Source: Serratia sp. AKBS12 (GTDB lineage Bacteria > Pseudomonadota > Gammaproteobacteria > Enterobacterales > Enterobacteriaceae). Taken from it: a stretch of 64,000 nt of DNA. The stretch is from the NCBI RefSeq assembly GCF_024793895.1, contig NZ_JANUSB010000015.1, forward strand, positions 1,879,157 to 1,943,156, read 5' to 3'. Below the pieces are notes generated by a model that saw only the letters and a list, made by a program, of their open reading frames with translations, did no database searches and had not been told where the DNA came from. The position numbers and the translations under genes were made by a program. Of the stretch, positions 39,996 through 50,419 are shown piece after piece (the first letter of the stretch is position 1; each line of letters begins with the position of its first letter).

Positions 39996-42251
39996 TTACT
40001 CATTATCCCTCTCTACGCCAAACCGCTGATGGTACCAACGGGGCATTAATTGTTCTCGAAAGCCATTAATTTGCCAATCATTGACGAAAAAAAGCACGCT
40101 GAGCTGTCCGGAACGCGACGTATCATGCCAACGGATGTTGTTTTTCCGGTAACGACCGATGATTTTTTCTGCGGGTAAGCGCCAAACATTATAGCGAGAA
40201 GCCGAAGCCAACGCCGCTTTCGGTGCCACCGCCCGTAAAAAAGACGGCGTTGACGAGGTTTTGCTGCCATGATGCGGCACCTGCAACAAGGTGGTGGGCA
40301 AGTTGGCCCGCTGGCGCAGCAGCGCCGCTTCTCCTTTGGCTTCCAGATCGCCGGTAAGCAAAACGCTGTGCCGCCCGTCATCCAGGCGAATAACGCAAGA
40401 ATCATCATTGGCGGCATAATTCACCCGCCGTGGTGGCCACAGCGCCTTGATGCGCAACCCCTGCCATTGCCACTGCTGCCCCTGTATACATGGCAAGTGT
40501 CCAGCATCGCTCAGCGGTGAGTGAACACTGGCTTGCGGGAATGCCTGCAGCAACTCCGGCAACCCACCGATATGATCCAGATGACTATGGCTGATAAAGA
40601 TATGTTCCAGTTGCAAGCCTCGCCAGCGCAAATACGGCAATATGATACGCTGTGCGGCGCTGCCGGTACTCCAACGATTGCCGCTATCATAGATGACGGC
40701 CTTGCCATTGCGCTCGATTACCACTGCCAGGCCATGCCCCACGTCCAGCATATCAAGCCGCCAACGGTGTTCCGCCGGACGCTCGCGCCACAACAGGCAT
40801 GCGAGAACTAGCGCAGCGCCCCCCGCCGGGTAACTGCGCCACCAGCCGAAACGCCACGCCGCCACGCTCAACCACCCCAGCACGCTGAACTGCATCAGCC
40901 CCGAACTGATGCGTACCCACCCCTGCTCCAGCCAGCACAGTGGCCAAAGCGCCCAAACCAGCGTTTGATTGGCTGCCAACCATAAAGACTCGCCCAGCAT
41001 CGGCACATTGTTCAACACCACAGCGGTAAGAATCAGCGGTACCGACAGTAACGAAACGATCGGTACAGCCCATAGGTTCGCCGGCAGCGAGGTCCAGGAC
41101 ACCCCTTGAAACAGGCCAAACTGCATTGGCAGCAGTAATAGTGTCATCCCCAGTTGGATGTGCAGCCAGCGTAACGGTGCCCAATACCAGACCGCGCTAA
41201 AGCGCCGGGGTAGCGGTGCCCATTCGAACCAGAAAATCAGCGCGGCAACCGCCAGTGCCGACAGCCAAAAGCTGTCGGATAATATAGCCAGCGGATCGCT
41301 CAACAGGAGCAGACAAATACACCACAGCCACACCTGCCAGGAGGAGCAGCATATGCCGCGCATGCGTAATATTACCCACAGCGTCAAGGCGATCGCAGCG
41401 CGCAACGCCGGCGGATGACCGCCGGCCAACCAGGCGTACCCCAACGCCGCACCTGTGCCAATCACCAACGGCAAACGGTAGCCAATCCAGCGCCCAGGCA
41501 GTAAAGCCTGCCATAAACGCGCCAGTCCCCAGATCATCATAGCGGCCAGAGAAATATGCAGGCCTGAAATCGCCATCAAATGAGCGATACCGGTTTTCAG
41601 TAGTCGTTCACGCACCTGTTGAGCAACCTGCGCCCGTTCACCAAAGGCCAGCGCCAGCATGGTGCCTCGATGTTCCAGGGCGCCGATGCGTCGCTCTACC
41701 GCGGTGATGATGCGTTGCCGCAAGCCACACTGCCCATCAAGCGGCCTGGCGGCGTGAATGTAACCGGTCAGTGGCTGGCGTCGGGCGATCGCCCAACGCT
41801 GGCTATCGAATCCTCCCTGATTGAGGTTGGCGTGTACCGGCCTGAAACCAACCCTCAGCAGCCATCGCTGGCCGGCGCACCAGTCAGGCGTTTTCAAACG
41901 GGCATTGAATGACAGCGCGGGAAAAATCCAGCGTTGGCCAACCTGCTCAATCCTGAAAAGAATTTTGGCCGGTTCGCTACCCGTCAGTTTAACGCTGCTG
42001 ACGGTTGCGACTACCTCAACGGTTTTTTCGCTGAGAGTGGTAATCTGCTGCATGACGACGTTTGCGCTCCAGCACGCAAATACCAGCCCACAAAGCGCCC
42101 ATGCCATCGTTTGGCATAACGCGCTGCTGGTTTGTCGCCATAACCAAACCATCAGCGTCGCCAATCCCAACAGAATTGGCCAGGTGGGCAATTGCGGCAT
42201 AAACAAGATCGGCAACATGCCGGCCACCACGGCGATGGCGGCAATATCCAT
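39996..42251 (-). CDS. ycaI: YcaI, ComEC/Rec2-family membrane protein
   Basis: The 751-residue protein has several hydrophobic segments in the first 55 residues and a long membrane region around 205-480 of the ComEC competence domain. A C-terminal metallo-beta-lactamase domain is present, with [16 protein letters not shown] near 556 (HxHxDH), [12 protein letters not shown] near 643 and [16 protein letters not shown] near 665. ComEC homologues carry single-stranded DNA across the inner membrane; in E. coli ycaI is implicated in DNA uptake but its physiological role is unclear. Length matches E. coli YcaI (754). No competence pilus genes are nearby. Confidence 0.92.
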   Translation of the reverse strand: MDIAAIAVVAGMLPILFMPQLPTWPILLGLATLMVWLWRQTSSALCQTMAWALCGLVFACWSANVVMQQITTLSEKTVEVVATVSSVKLTGSEPAKILFRIEQVGQRWIFPALSFNARLKTPDWCAGQRWLLRVGFRPVHANLNQGGFDSQRWAIARRQPLTGYIHAARPLDGQCGLRQRIITAVERRIGALEHRGTMLALAFGERAQVAQQVRERLLKTGIAHLMAISGLHISLAAMMIWGLARLWQALLPGRWIGYRLPLVIGTGAALGYAWLAGGHPPALRAAIALTLWVILRMRGICCSSWQVWLWCICLLLLSDPLAILSDSFWLSALAVAALIFWFEWAPLPRRFSAVWYWAPLRWLHIQLGMTLLLLPMQFGLFQGVSWTSLPANLWAVPIVSLLSVPLILTAVVLNNVPMLGESLWLAANQTLVWALWPLCWLEQGWVRISSGLMQFSVLGWLSVAAWRFGWWRSYPAGGAALVLACLLWRERPAEHRWRLDMLDVGHGLAVVIERNGKAVIYDSGNRWSTGSAAQRIILPYLRWRGLQLEHIFISHSHLDHIGGLPELLQAFPQASVHSPLSDAGHLPCIQGQQWQWQGLRIKALWPPRRVNYAANDDSCVIRLDDGRHSVLLTGDLEAKGEAALLRQRANLPTTLLQVPHHGSKTSSTPSFLRAVAPKAALASASRYNVWRLPAEKIIGRYRKNNIRWHDTSRSGQLSVLFFVNDWQINGFREQLMPRWYHQRFGVERDNE

Positions 42252-42466
42252 TGACAGTCTGATAGGTTTCTCCCAGACAAAAGGTGGCTATAACCGGATG
42301 TTACGTCGGGGCGACCTGGTGTGCTGGGGGATAAAACCTACCGCGGAATACGGTGCGCAAACTGTTAGCTGACGGCGTGGCTTGCACCAGGAAAATGCTT
42401 GCTGTGTCGCATAACCAACGGCGCGACAATGATAGGTGACCGAAAAGGCAGGGATAAATTACAGCT

Positions 42467-42494
42467 AAAAAAAAACGGCGCCCAAAGGCACCGT
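42467..42494 (-). terminator. Terminator of ihfB
   Basis: An eight-base stem ACGGTGCC / GGCGCCGT with loop TTTG on the minus strand (42475-42494) is followed by nine T bases. One pair is a G-U wobble on the minus strand but a mismatch on the plus, which fixes the direction. Confidence 0.88.
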
Positions 42495-42534
42495 TTTATT
42501 TTTTACAAGCAACAACTCTATGGTCAATCAGACA

Positions 42535-42819
42535 TCAGCCATAGATATTGGCGCGGTCACGTAACTCTTTACCTGGTTTAAAGTGAGGGACGTACTTGCC
42601 ATCCAGTTCAACCTTGTCACCGGTTTTTGGGTTACGACCTACGCGCGGAGCACGGTAGTGAAGAGAAAAACTGCCGAATCCGCGGATCTCGATGCGCTCG
42701 CCATCGGCCAATGTCGCAGCCATATGCTCAAGCATCTCTTTCACTGCATCCTCAACGGCTTTCGCCGGGATATGAGATTGCTGGCCAGCAAGTCTTTCAA
42801 TAAGTTCAGACTTGGTCAT
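42535..42819 (-). CDS. ihfB: IhfB, integration host factor beta subunit
   Basis: IhfB pairs with IhfA to bend DNA sharply in recombination, replication and promoter architecture. The 94-residue HU-family protein starts [20 protein letters not shown] and has the DNA-arm motif [27 protein letters not shown] (split here at the conserved proline in GRNPKTG, residues 62-68). [15 protein letters not shown] lies at 42-56. Length equals E. coli. A GGAGGAAC site precedes the ATG. It follows rpsA, separated by a short hairpin, and ends in a strong terminator. Confidence 0.98.
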   Translation of the reverse strand: MTKSELIERLAGQQSHIPAKAVEDAVKEMLEHMAATLADGERIEIRGFGSFSLHYRAPRVGRNPKTGDKVELDGKYVPHFKPGKELRDRANIYG

Positions 42820-42855
42820 TGTTCCTCCAAGCTTTGCAGCTAAACTACCGTATCA

Positions 42856-42874
42856 GGGCGGTCAGAGACCGCCC
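42856..42874 (-). repeat. Hairpin between rpsA and ihfB
   Basis: A perfect eight-base stem GGGCGGTC / GACCGCCC with loop AGA spans 42856-42874, eight bases after the rpsA stop. No T-run follows, so it probably stabilises the rpsA 3' end or partly attenuates transcription into ihfB. Confidence 0.6.
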
Positions 42875-42882
42875 CACCGTCA

Positions 42883-44556
42883 TTACTCGCCTTTAGCCGC
42901 TTTGAAGGCTTCAGCCATAGCGTTGGAGAAGTTGCTTTCTTCCTGTTTGTTGTTAACAGTAGCGATAGCATCTTTCTCGTCAGCTTCGTCCTTAGCACGT
43001 ACGGACAGGCTTACAACGCGGTTCTTACGGTCAACACCGGTGAATTTGGCTTCAACGTCGTCGCCTACGTTCAGAACCAGAGTTGCATCTTCAACACGGT
43101 CGCGAGAGGCTTCAGATGCACGCAGGTAACCTTCTACGCCGCCTGCTAATTCAACTGTAGCACCTTTAGCGTCAACTGCGGTGACTTTACCAGTAACAAT
43201 AGTACCTTTCTTGTTCATAGACAGGTAGTTATTGAACGGGTCTTCAGCCAGTTGCTTCACGCCCAGGGAGATACGCTCGCGCTCTGCGTCAACTTGCAGA
43301 ACCACAGCTGCGATTTCGTCGCCTTTCTTGTATTCACGAACTGCTTCTTCGCCTGCAACGTTCCAGGAGATGTCAGACAGGTGAACCAGGCCGTCGATGC
43401 CGCCGTCCAGGCCGATGAAGATACCGAAGTCAGTGATAGACTTGATTTTACCTTCAACGCGGTCGCCCTTGTTGTGGGTTTCTGCGAACTGCTGCCATGG
43501 GTTGGATTTGCACTGCTTCAGGCCCAGGGAGATACGACGACGTTCTTCATCGATGTCCAGAACCATAACTTCCACTACGTCGCCCACGTTAACAACTTTG
43601 GACGGATGGATGTTTTTGTTGGTCCAATCCATTTCAGAAACGTGTACCAGACCTTCAACGCCTTCTTCGATTTCTACGAAGCAGCCGTAATCAGTCAGGT
43701 TGGTAACACGACCAGTCAGCTTGGTGCCTTCTGGGTAACGCTTCGCGATAGCAACCCATGGATCTTCGCCCAGTTGTTTCAGGCCCAGGGAAACACGAGT
43801 ACGTTCGCGGTCGAACTTCAGCACTTTAACAGTGATTTCATCGCCCACATTGACGATTTCGCTTGGGTGCTTAACGCGTTTCCAAGCCATGTCAGTGATG
43901 TGCAACAGGCCGTCAACGCCGCCCAGATCAACGAATGCACCGTAGTCAGTGAGGTTCTTGACGATACCTTTGACTTCCATGCCTTCCTGCAGGTTTTCCA
44001 GCAGTTGATCGCGCTCTGCGCTGTTCTCGGACTCGATGACTGCACGACGAGAAACAACAACGTTGTTGCGTTTCTGATCCAGCTTGATGACTTTGAACTC
44101 AAGCTCTTTGCCTTCAAGGTGCAGCGTGTCGCGTACCGGACGCACATCTACCAGAGAGCCTGGCAGGAACGCGCGGATGCCGTTCAGCTCAACAGTGAAG
44201 CCACCTTTGACTTTGCCGTTGATAACACCGGTAACAGTTTCAGCGTCTTCGTAAGCTTTTTCCAGCGTGATCCAAGCTTCGTGACGTTTAGCTTTCTCAC
44301 GGGACAGCAGGGTTTCACCGAAGCCGTCTTCTACTGCATCCAGAGCAACGTCAACTTCGTCGCCAACCTGGATTTCCAGTTCGCCCTGGGCGTTTTTGAA
44401 TTGCTCAGTCGGGATGGCAGACTCGGACTTCAGACCGGCGTCAACCAGTACGATGTCTTTGTCGATAGCAACTACAACGCCACGAACGATGGAACCCGGG
44501 CGGGTTTCGATTGTTTTCAGGGATTCTTCAAAGAGTTGAGCGAAAGATTCAGTCAT
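42883..44556 (-). CDS. rpsA: RpsA, 30S ribosomal protein S1
   Basis: S1 binds mRNA leaders and docks them on the 30S subunit; it also represses its own translation. The 557-residue protein (as in E. coli) has six S1 OB-fold repeats, at about 20-90, 105-170, 190-260, 275-350, 360-435 and 445-520. Recurring motifs are [21 protein letters not shown], split as [10 protein letters not shown] and [10 protein letters not shown] near 205, and [20 protein letters not shown] near 290. Codon use is strongly biased, as expected for a ribosomal protein. It is in the cmk-rpsA-ihfB order; the 194-base upstream gap should hold its own promoter and the autoregulatory leader. Confidence 0.98.
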   Translation of the reverse strand: MTESFAQLFEESLKTIETRPGSIVRGVVVAIDKDIVLVDAGLKSESAIPTEQFKNAQGELEIQVGDEVDVALDAVEDGFGETLLSREKAKRHEAWITLEKAYEDAETVTGVINGKVKGGFTVELNGIRAFLPGSLVDVRPVRDTLHLEGKELEFKVIKLDQKRNNVVVSRRAVIESENSAERDQLLENLQEGMEVKGIVKNLTDYGAFVDLGGVDGLLHITDMAWKRVKHPSEIVNVGDEITVKVLKFDRERTRVSLGLKQLGEDPWVAIAKRYPEGTKLTGRVTNLTDYGCFVEIEEGVEGLVHVSEMDWTNKNIHPSKVVNVGDVVEVMVLDIDEERRRISLGLKQCKSNPWQQFAETHNKGDRVEGKIKSITDFGIFIGLDGGIDGLVHLSDISWNVAGEEAVREYKKGDEIAAVVLQVDAERERISLGVKQLAEDPFNNYLSMNKKGTIVTGKVTAVDAKGATVELAGGVEGYLRASEASRDRVEDATLVLNVGDDVEAKFTGVDRKNRVVSLSVRAKDEADEKDAIATVNNKQEESNFSNAMAEAFKAAKGE

Positions 44557-44666
44557 GTTGTTAATCTTCAGGGTTCTTTAGTTTAACGTCCATTTAGCGT
44601 CCCGCCGAATGGGGTTGTTTAACATACCCGGCCATTGGCTCCATGCCGACTGGGTTTAGGTTACAG

Positions 44667-44682
44667 GGGTAAAATTTTACCC
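44667..44682. repeat. Perfect 16-base palindrome in the cmk-rpsA gap
   Basis: GGGTAAAATTTTACCC is fully self-complementary. It lies 111-126 bases upstream of the rpsA ATG and 69 bases past the cmk stop. With no unpaired loop it fits a dimeric protein site as well as a hairpin. No known consensus that I recognise fits. Confidence 0.55.
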
Positions 44683-44750
44683 GATATATCATGATACTGC
44701 TATGTCAATTCGATGACAAATTTGGCAAAAAGCCAAAAACGCCGCCGCGC

Positions 44751-45440
44751 TTATTGCTGCGGCAACGCCAAAACTTTATGCGCATATGCCAGCACACGCT
44801 GGATGACTTCGTCAATCGACATGCTGGTCGAATCCAGCACAAGGGCATCGGAAGCCGGCACCAGAGGCGCAATAGGCCGATTACGGTCACGGTCATCCCG
44901 TTCCTTTATCTCGGCTAAAAGACGTTCAAAGTTAACATTAAAGCCCTTTTCCTGCAACTGAAGCATGCGGCGGTGTGCGCGTTCTTCCGAACTGGCGTCA
45001 AGGAAAATCTTGACCGGCGCGTCGGGAAACACCACCGTGCCCATATCGCGGCCGTCGGCAATCAGGCCTGGCGCCTCGCGGAATGCCCGCTGGCGACGCA
45101 GCAGCGCCTCGCGCACCCGCGGAAAAGCGGCTGCCTGAGACGCGGTATTGCCTACGGTTTCGGTGCGGATTTCATTGCTGACATCCTCACCTTCCAAAAT
45201 CACTTGCAGCTTGCCGTTTTCAGCAACAAAACGGACGTCGAGATGTGCGGCCAGCGGGACCAGCGCTTCTTCTGACGTGATATCAACCTGATGATGCAGC
45301 GCAGCCAGAGCCAGCACGCGATAGATTGCGCCGGAATCCAGCAAACGCCAGCCAAGGGATTCGGCCAATGCCTGGCACAAGGTGCCTTTGCCTGCGCCAC
45401 CTGGTCCATCAACGGTTATCACCGGGGCTGTAGCCGTCAT
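44751..45440 (-). CDS. cmk: Cmk, cytidylate kinase
   Basis: Cmk phosphorylates CMP and dCMP with ATP. The 229-residue NMP kinase has the P-loop [20 protein letters not shown] near residue 13, the CMP-binding [20 protein letters not shown] near 132 and [20 protein letters not shown] near 188. The family's characteristic insert is present. The start is the ATG at 45438-45440 ([15 protein letters not shown]), with GGAGAG upstream; an upstream in-frame start is not conserved. It lies between aroA and rpsA. E. coli has ycaL between aroA and cmk; that gene is absent here. Confidence 0.96.
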   Translation of the reverse strand: MTATAPVITVDGPGGAGKGTLCQALAESLGWRLLDSGAIYRVLALAALHHQVDITSEEALVPLAAHLDVRFVAENGKLQVILEGEDVSNEIRTETVGNTASQAAAFPRVREALLRRQRAFREAPGLIADGRDMGTVVFPDAPVKIFLDASSEERAHRRMLQLQEKGFNVNFERLLAEIKERDDRDRNRPIAPLVPASDALVLDSTSMSIDEVIQRVLAYAHKVLALPQQ

Positions 45441-45670
45441 TTCTCTCTCCTTCGGGTAAAAAACCTCACAGGGACTCACCTGCCGCCAGCATTGCGGCAA
45501 CGGCAAAATATACGCGTCCCTGCCGTCCAGCCCAATCGGGGCGGATTCGGTGGCGTATTATACGCGGGTATAGGATCAACTGTTACCCTGCATATCTCCG
45601 GTTGGCGAAAATAAGGCCACTGATGGGCAAAAAGTATAGAAGAAACAGGAAATTTGATGGATAAAAATAA

Positions 45671-45694
45671 TAAAGGCCCGTTCAAGGGCCTTTA
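45671..45694 (-). terminator. Terminator of serC-aroA
   Basis: A perfect nine-base stem TAAAGGCCC / GGGCCTTTA with a six-base loop (45671-45694) is followed on the minus strand by TTATTTTTAT, 15 bases past the aroA stop. Confidence 0.88.
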
Positions 45695-45708
45695 TCAAAC
45701 AGGATCCA

Positions 45709-46995
45709 TTACGCCAATTGACTGATGCGCGCCAACTGATCGAAATAGTCGGGGAAGGTCTTGGCAGTGCATTTCGGATCAAGAATGGTCACCGGAGTGT
45801 CGGACAGCGCCACCAGCGAGAAGCACATCGCCATGCGGTGATCGTTATAGGTGCCGATTTCCGCAAACTGCAATTTGGCTGGCGGCACCACGTGAATGTA
45901 GTCTTCGCCTTCGTCGACCGTCGCGCCAACCTTGCGCAGTTCGGTGGCCATCGCCGCCAGACGGTCGGTTTCCTTTACCCGCCAGTTGTAGATATTGCGC
46001 AGCGTGGTTGGGCCGTTGGCAAACAACGCGGCAGTAGCGATGGTCATTGCGGCATCCGGGATATGGTTCATGTCCATATCTATGCCATTCAGCTCACCAC
46101 GGCGACATTCGATGAAATCATCACCCCAGGTAATATGCGCACCCATTTTCGCCAGCACATCGGCAAATTTGGTATCGCCCTGCACGCTGTGGGTACCAAT
46201 ACCGGTTACGCGCACCGTACCGCCCTTGATCGCCGCCGCCGCCAGAAAATACGAGGCCGAAGACGCATCGCCTTCTACCAGGTAATCGCCCGGTGACACG
46301 TAGGTTTGCTGCCCACCAATGTGGAACACGCGATAATTCTCATGGCTGATCTCAACCCCGAAGGTGCGCATCAGGTGCAGCGTGATGTCGATATACGGTT
46401 TGGATACCAGCTCGCCCTTGATATGAATATGCGTATCCTGCTCAGCCAGCGGTGCGGTCATCAGCAGCGCGGTGAGGAACTGGCTGGAAACGCTGCCGTC
46501 GACGCTAACGTTGCCGCCGCTGAAGCCGCCACGCAGTCGTACCGGCGGATAGTCGGTCTGTTCCAGATAGTCGATTTGCGCGCCGCCCTGACGCAAGGCG
46601 TCAACCAGGTGGCCGATTGGCCGCTCTTTCATGCGCGGTTCACCGGTCAGCACCACCTCGCCGTTGCCCAGGCACAATGCCGCAGCCAGCGGACGCATGG
46701 CGGTGCCGGCATTGCCAAGGAACAGCTCCAGCGGCTGTTTGGCCACCAGCGGCCCGGCGACGCCGTCGACCGTACAAACGGTGCGATCGGCAGACAGCTG
46801 ATAGCTTACCCCCAACGCCTGTAACGCGTTCAGCATGTGCCGCACGTCATCGCTGTCCAGCAGGTTGGTCAGCCGGGTAGTGCCCGCCGCCAGCGCCGCC
46901 AGCAGCAGAGCCCGGTTGGAAACGCTCTTGGAGCCGGGTAAGTTGACGGTGCCATTGACCAAAGCAACCGGTTGTAACGTCAGGGAATCCACCAT
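45709..46995 (-). CDS. aroA: AroA, 5-enolpyruvylshikimate-3-phosphate synthase
   Basis: AroA transfers enolpyruvyl from PEP to shikimate 3-phosphate, the sixth shikimate step, and is the glyphosate target. The 428-residue class I enzyme has [17 protein letters not shown] near 19-35, [17 protein letters not shown] near 92-108 (with the glycine typical of glyphosate-sensitive forms), [14 protein letters not shown] near 120 and the catalytic [13 protein letters not shown] near 314. The ATG at 46993-46995 is used; the upstream in-frame start is a TTG overlapping the ribosome site. It is the second gene of serC-aroA, with a hairpin in the gap. Confidence 0.97.
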   Translation of the reverse strand: MVDSLTLQPVALVNGTVNLPGSKSVSNRALLLAALAAGTTRLTNLLDSDDVRHMLNALQALGVSYQLSADRTVCTVDGVAGPLVAKQPLELFLGNAGTAMRPLAAALCLGNGEVVLTGEPRMKERPIGHLVDALRQGGAQIDYLEQTDYPPVRLRGGFSGGNVSVDGSVSSQFLTALLMTAPLAEQDTHIHIKGELVSKPYIDITLHLMRTFGVEISHENYRVFHIGGQQTYVSPGDYLVEGDASSASYFLAAAAIKGGTVRVTGIGTHSVQGDTKFADVLAKMGAHITWGDDFIECRRGELNGIDMDMNHIPDAAMTIATAALFANGPTTLRNIYNWRVKETDRLAAMATELRKVGATVDEGEDYIHVVPPAKLQFAEIGTYNDHRMAMCFSLVALSDTPVTILDPKCTAKTFPDYFDQLARISQLA

Positions 46996-47028
46996 GTGAA
47001 CAAAACTCTCCAAATCTGATAAACGAAA

Positions 47029-47054
47029 CGGCTCCGGGGATCATGCCGGAGCCG
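47029..47054 (-). promoter_or_regulatory. Attenuator-like hairpin between serC and aroA
   Basis: A perfect nine-base stem CGGCTCCGG / CCGGAGCCG (47029-47037 with 47046-47054) is followed on the minus strand by TTTCGTTT, upstream of the aroA ATG. A hairpin in this gap is known in E. coli and is thought to lower aroA transcription relative to serC. Confidence 0.65.
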
Positions 47055-47103
47055 CTTTATTGCAACAACAGCCAACCTCGCCCACTATCAGGGGCGTCGA
47101 TGC

Positions 47104-48189
47104 TCAACCATGGCGGCGTTCAAAGTCCACCATAAAATCAGTCAATGTTTGCACGCCAGCCAGCGGCATCGCATTGTAAATAGAGGCGCGCATGCCGCCG
47201 ACCACGCGGTGACCTTTCAGCGCCTGCAAGCCAATGGCTTCGGCTTCGCTGAGGAACAGCGAGTCCAACGCCGCGTCGGCCAGTTGGAACGGCACGTTCA
47301 TCCACGAGCGGTTGGCACTCGCCACCTGACTACGATAAAAGTCGGAACCGTCGATAGTGGCGTACAGCAGATCGGCTTTGGCCCGATTGCGTTTTTCCAT
47401 CTCGACCAGCCCACCCTGTTCCTTCAGCCACTTGAACACCAGACCGGAAAGATACCAGGCGAACGTCGGCGGCGTGTTGAACATCGAGTCGTTTTCGGCC
47501 AATACGGTGTAATCAAGAATGGAAGGGACTTCACGACGCGCCTTGCCCAGCAGATCGTCACGCACGATCACCAGCGTCAGTCCGGCCGGACCAATATTCT
47601 TCTGCGCGCCGGCATAAATTACGCCGAAGCGGCTAACATCCAGCGGACGGGAAAGAATGGTCGATGAATAATCGCCGATCACCACTTTGTCGCCGAAGTT
47701 TGGCGTTTCATCGATGGCAACGCCGTCGATGGTTTCATTTGGGCAATAGTGAACGTAAGCCGCGTCATCGCTGAGCTGCCACTGGCTCATCGGCGCAATG
47801 GCGCGCAGGCCGTCAACGGTGGTTTTAACGTCAATCACGTTTGGCGAACAGTACTTTTTCGCTTCGTTGATCGCGCTGTGCGCCCAATAACCGCCGTCAA
47901 TGTAATCGGCGGTTGTCTGCTCGCCGAGCAGGTTCAACGGCAGCGCGGCGAATTGCGCACGCGCGCCGCCGTGGCAAAACAGGACTTTATAGTTGGAGGG
48001 GACTTTCAGCAGGTCGCGCAGATCCTGTTCGGATTGCTCGGCCACCGCGATGAACTCTTTACTGCGGTGACTGATTTCCATCACCGATGTACCGAGGCCG
48101 TGCCAGTTGCACAGTTCCTGTTCCGCGCGACGCAAAACTTCCACCGGCAGCATAGCCGGGCCAGAACTAAAATTATAAACCTGAGTCAT
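47104..48189 (-). CDS. serC: SerC, phosphoserine / phosphohydroxythreonine aminotransferase
   Basis: SerC makes 3-phosphoserine in serine synthesis and 4-phosphohydroxythreonine in pyridoxal phosphate synthesis. The 361-residue class V aminotransferase begins [19 protein letters not shown] and has [18 protein letters not shown] near 72, the PLP lysine in [16 protein letters not shown] near 198 and [12 protein letters not shown] near 237. A GAGGGGAA site precedes the ATG. It heads serC-aroA, and E. coli expression is Lrp- and CRP-linked; I see no clear CRP site in the 249-base upstream gap. Confidence 0.97.
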   Translation of the reverse strand: MTQVYNFSSGPAMLPVEVLRRAEQELCNWHGLGTSVMEISHRSKEFIAVAEQSEQDLRDLLKVPSNYKVLFCHGGARAQFAALPLNLLGEQTTADYIDGGYWAHSAINEAKKYCSPNVIDVKTTVDGLRAIAPMSQWQLSDDAAYVHYCPNETIDGVAIDETPNFGDKVVIGDYSSTILSRPLDVSRFGVIYAGAQKNIGPAGLTLVIVRDDLLGKARREVPSILDYTVLAENDSMFNTPPTFAWYLSGLVFKWLKEQGGLVEMEKRNRAKADLLYATIDGSDFYRSQVASANRSWMNVPFQLADAALDSLFLSEAEAIGLQALKGHRVVGGMRASIYNAMPLAGVQTLTDFMVDFERRHG

Positions 48190-48438
48190 TTCCCCTCACC
48201 ACATTCACTATTTCGCCAATCAGCTTGGCTAACCGAAATACACCCCTGGCCGGATAATGTGATATCCAGCACATCGGTTTTATCACTCGCGCCCCCCCGC
48301 TGCAACGCTTATTCGCCCGACGGCGGGAAACAGCCTACACCGGCGGTAACAGCCTCTGCCATACGATGACCATTTTCTGCGATAAAACGCTATGACGCCG
48401 GCCAATTCAGCGGCTTATCACGGTTTTTTATGCTGTAT

Positions 48439-49131
48439 TCAGCCAACTCGTCGATGAGAAAGTGCGGCGATCCAGCGGTCGTTCTTACAGCGAGGACATT
48501 GATGCTGTTGCGTACTGAGCAACGGTGCAATCATGCCACAAATACTGCACGCGAAATCGCCGTCCTGCTCAACCCGATTGACGGCGGTCACGCACTGCGA
48601 TGGCAACACCGGCAAACCGGGCCGAACCTGGTCAGGCTCGTAAAAATAGACCGAAATGCCGCCATTGACTTCCAGGATCGCCAGCCGCACCTGTCCCAGG
48701 TGCTCGACGCCGGCCTGTCGCAGCTCCATAAAGAATTCGTCATGGGTGATGTTCTCCTGGCTCATGGTATCCCAGGCGAATACCCCTTCGTCGACCAGTA
48801 TCAGCGCCCGCCCCTCCATCCAGTCTTGCACTTTGCGGTGGCGGTCCATCAGAAAAGTAGAAACCCGGTATAGCACCATGATACTGACAAATACCGTCAG
48901 CACCGGCAACAACGGTACGTCATGATAGAAGGTCACGTCTCCGGCGGCGGACCCCAACGTCAGGATAATCAGCACTTCAAACAGTGACATCTGCCGGACG
49001 CCACGGCGTCCCGACATTTTTAGAAACAGGAACACCAGCAGAAAGGTAAACAGGCTACGCGCCGCCACCTCCGCCAGAAACGCCACGGATGTTTCATCAA
49101 ACGCCATACGCTTGATATCGAACGCACGCAT
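48439..49131 (-). CDS. ycaP: YcaP, DUF421 membrane protein with C-terminal zinc-ribbon-like tail
   Basis: The 230-residue inner-membrane protein has three N-terminal hydrophobic segments (about 20-38, 52-65 and 72-92) and a soluble DUF421 domain with QVRLAILEVNGGISVYF near 150. Two cysteine pairs close to the C-terminus (CSICG near 198 and CPRC near 214) could bind a metal. E. coli YcaP has the same overall layout, including the tail cysteines. Its function is unknown. The start is the ATG at 49129-49131, eight bases after GGAGGAG; a GTG three codons upstream overlaps that site. Confidence 0.9.
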   Translation of the reverse strand: MRAFDIKRMAFDETSVAFLAEVAARSLFTFLLVFLFLKMSGRRGVRQMSLFEVLIILTLGSAAGDVTFYHDVPLLPVLTVFVSIMVLYRVSTFLMDRHRKVQDWMEGRALILVDEGVFAWDTMSQENITHDEFFMELRQAGVEHLGQVRLAILEVNGGISVYFYEPDQVRPGLPVLPSQCVTAVNRVEQDGDFACSICGMIAPLLSTQQHQCPRCKNDRWIAALSHRRVG

Positions 49132-49224
49132 GCGGACCACTCCTCCAGCAACAAAGATGCCTTATAGCTTAGCCGTTGCGTTGACATTGAGAGATGCACG
49201 CCCTGACAGAGCGCGCTCCAGTTC

Positions 49225-50271
49225 TCAATATTGGTTAAACAGTTGCTGTATCCGGCTGGCGTCTTTGGTCTGCGTCAGCGCCAGCTGCAACAAAACGCGC
49301 GCTTTTTGCGGATTGAGCGCACCGGCAGCAACAAAACCGTATTTTGCATCATCGACTTCTGCATCTTCGGTGGTGGCTCCCCCCGGCACCCGAGAGGCAC
49401 GTACTACCGCCACGCCGTGGTGCGCCGCGCTCGCCAGCGTGTCGAAGACGGTTTTATACAGGTTACCGTTACCCACGCCGGCGCTGATAATCCCCTGATA
49501 ACCTTCGGCGATCAACGCCTTGGCCGGCGCATCGGACGCGTTGGCATAGTTGTAGATGATGCCGACCTTTGGCAGGGTATCCAGCTTGCTGACGTCAAAT
49601 GGCGTCGCGGTGGTGTGTTTACGCTGCGGCGTGCGCTGGTAATCAATTTTCCCGTTGTGGATGTAACCCAACGGACCAAAGTTCGGCGACTGGAAAGTTT
49701 GCACCGCAGTGGTGCTGGTTTTGGTCGCGTCGCGGGCATCCAGCACCGTTTCATTCATGGCCACCAGCACTCCCCGGTTGGCGGATTGCGGATCGGCGGC
49801 CGTCAGCACCGCGTTATACAGATTGAACGGGCCATCGGCGCTCATCGCCGTTGCCGGGCGCATCGCGCCGACCATCACCACCGGCTTGTCACACTTCACC
49901 GTCAAATCGAGAAAATACGCGGTTTCTTCCAGCGTATCGGTACCGTGCGTGATGACAAAGCCATCGGTCTTGGCGCAGTCGGCGTTGATTTTCTTTGCCA
50001 GCGTTAGCCACACCTGGTCATTCATGTCCTGTGAGCCAATGCTGACCAGCTGTTCCCCCTGCACATTCGCCAACTGTTTCAACTGCGGCACCGCACTCAG
50101 CAGGGCATCAATGCCCAGCTTCCCGGCGGTATAACTGGACTGGGTCGCTGATTTGCCACCGCCGGCAATGGTGCCGCCGGTGGCCAGAATGGTAATCGAC
50201 GGCAATGCCAGCGCCGCCCCGCTAAATCCGGCCAACAGCCCCGCCAGCACGCTGATTTTCATTGATTTCAT
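49225..50271 (-). CDS. ansB: AnsB, periplasmic L-asparaginase II
   Basis: AnsB hydrolyses asparagine to aspartate and ammonia in the periplasm. The 348-residue precursor (348 in E. coli) has a Sec signal peptide (MKSMKISVLAGLLAGFSG, cleavage after AALA). The catalytic threonines are in ILATGGTIAGGG near 30 and VITHGTDTLEETAYFL near 107, with GAMRPATAMSADG near 136. The ATG at 50269-50271 follows GGAG by seven bases. In E. coli ansB lies elsewhere and is activated by CRP and FNR; here it sits between ycaP and the divergent ycaO. I see no clear CRP or FNR site in the 148-base shared promoter region. Confidence 0.93.
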   Translation of the reverse strand: MKSMKISVLAGLLAGFSGAALALPSITILATGGTIAGGGKSATQSSYTAGKLGIDALLSAVPQLKQLANVQGEQLVSIGSQDMNDQVWLTLAKKINADCAKTDGFVITHGTDTLEETAYFLDLTVKCDKPVVMVGAMRPATAMSADGPFNLYNAVLTAADPQSANRGVLVAMNETVLDARDATKTSTTAVQTFQSPNFGPLGYIHNGKIDYQRTPQRKHTTATPFDVSKLDTLPKVGIIYNYANASDAPAKALIAEGYQGIISAGVGNGNLYKTVFDTLASAAHHGVAVVRASRVPGGATTEDAEVDDAKYGFVAAGALNPQKARVLLQLALTQTKDASRIQQLFNQY

Positions 50272-50419
50272 TCGCTTTCTCCATGATGAATAATGCGCTG
50301 GATTATCACCTTTGCCACGATGAAAACTGTGAGCCCCCCGGCGCTTTAGGAATACATGGAGCTGGCAGACAAAAACCCGTATCATTGCGCGTTTTTGGTA
50401 CGCTCAAAAAGTGAAGACA

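Noticed and set aside
39996-42251. A competence/DNA-uptake island around the ComEC-family gene
   Set aside because: No pilus, ComEA, DprA or related genes are adjacent; the gene is in its usual ycaI-msbA-lpxK position.
43252-44586. A 444-codon open frame on the plus strand across rpsA
   Set aside because: It is antisense to the strongly conserved, codon-biased rpsA gene. Its composition mirrors the S1 repeats and it has no ribosome site or recognisable domain.
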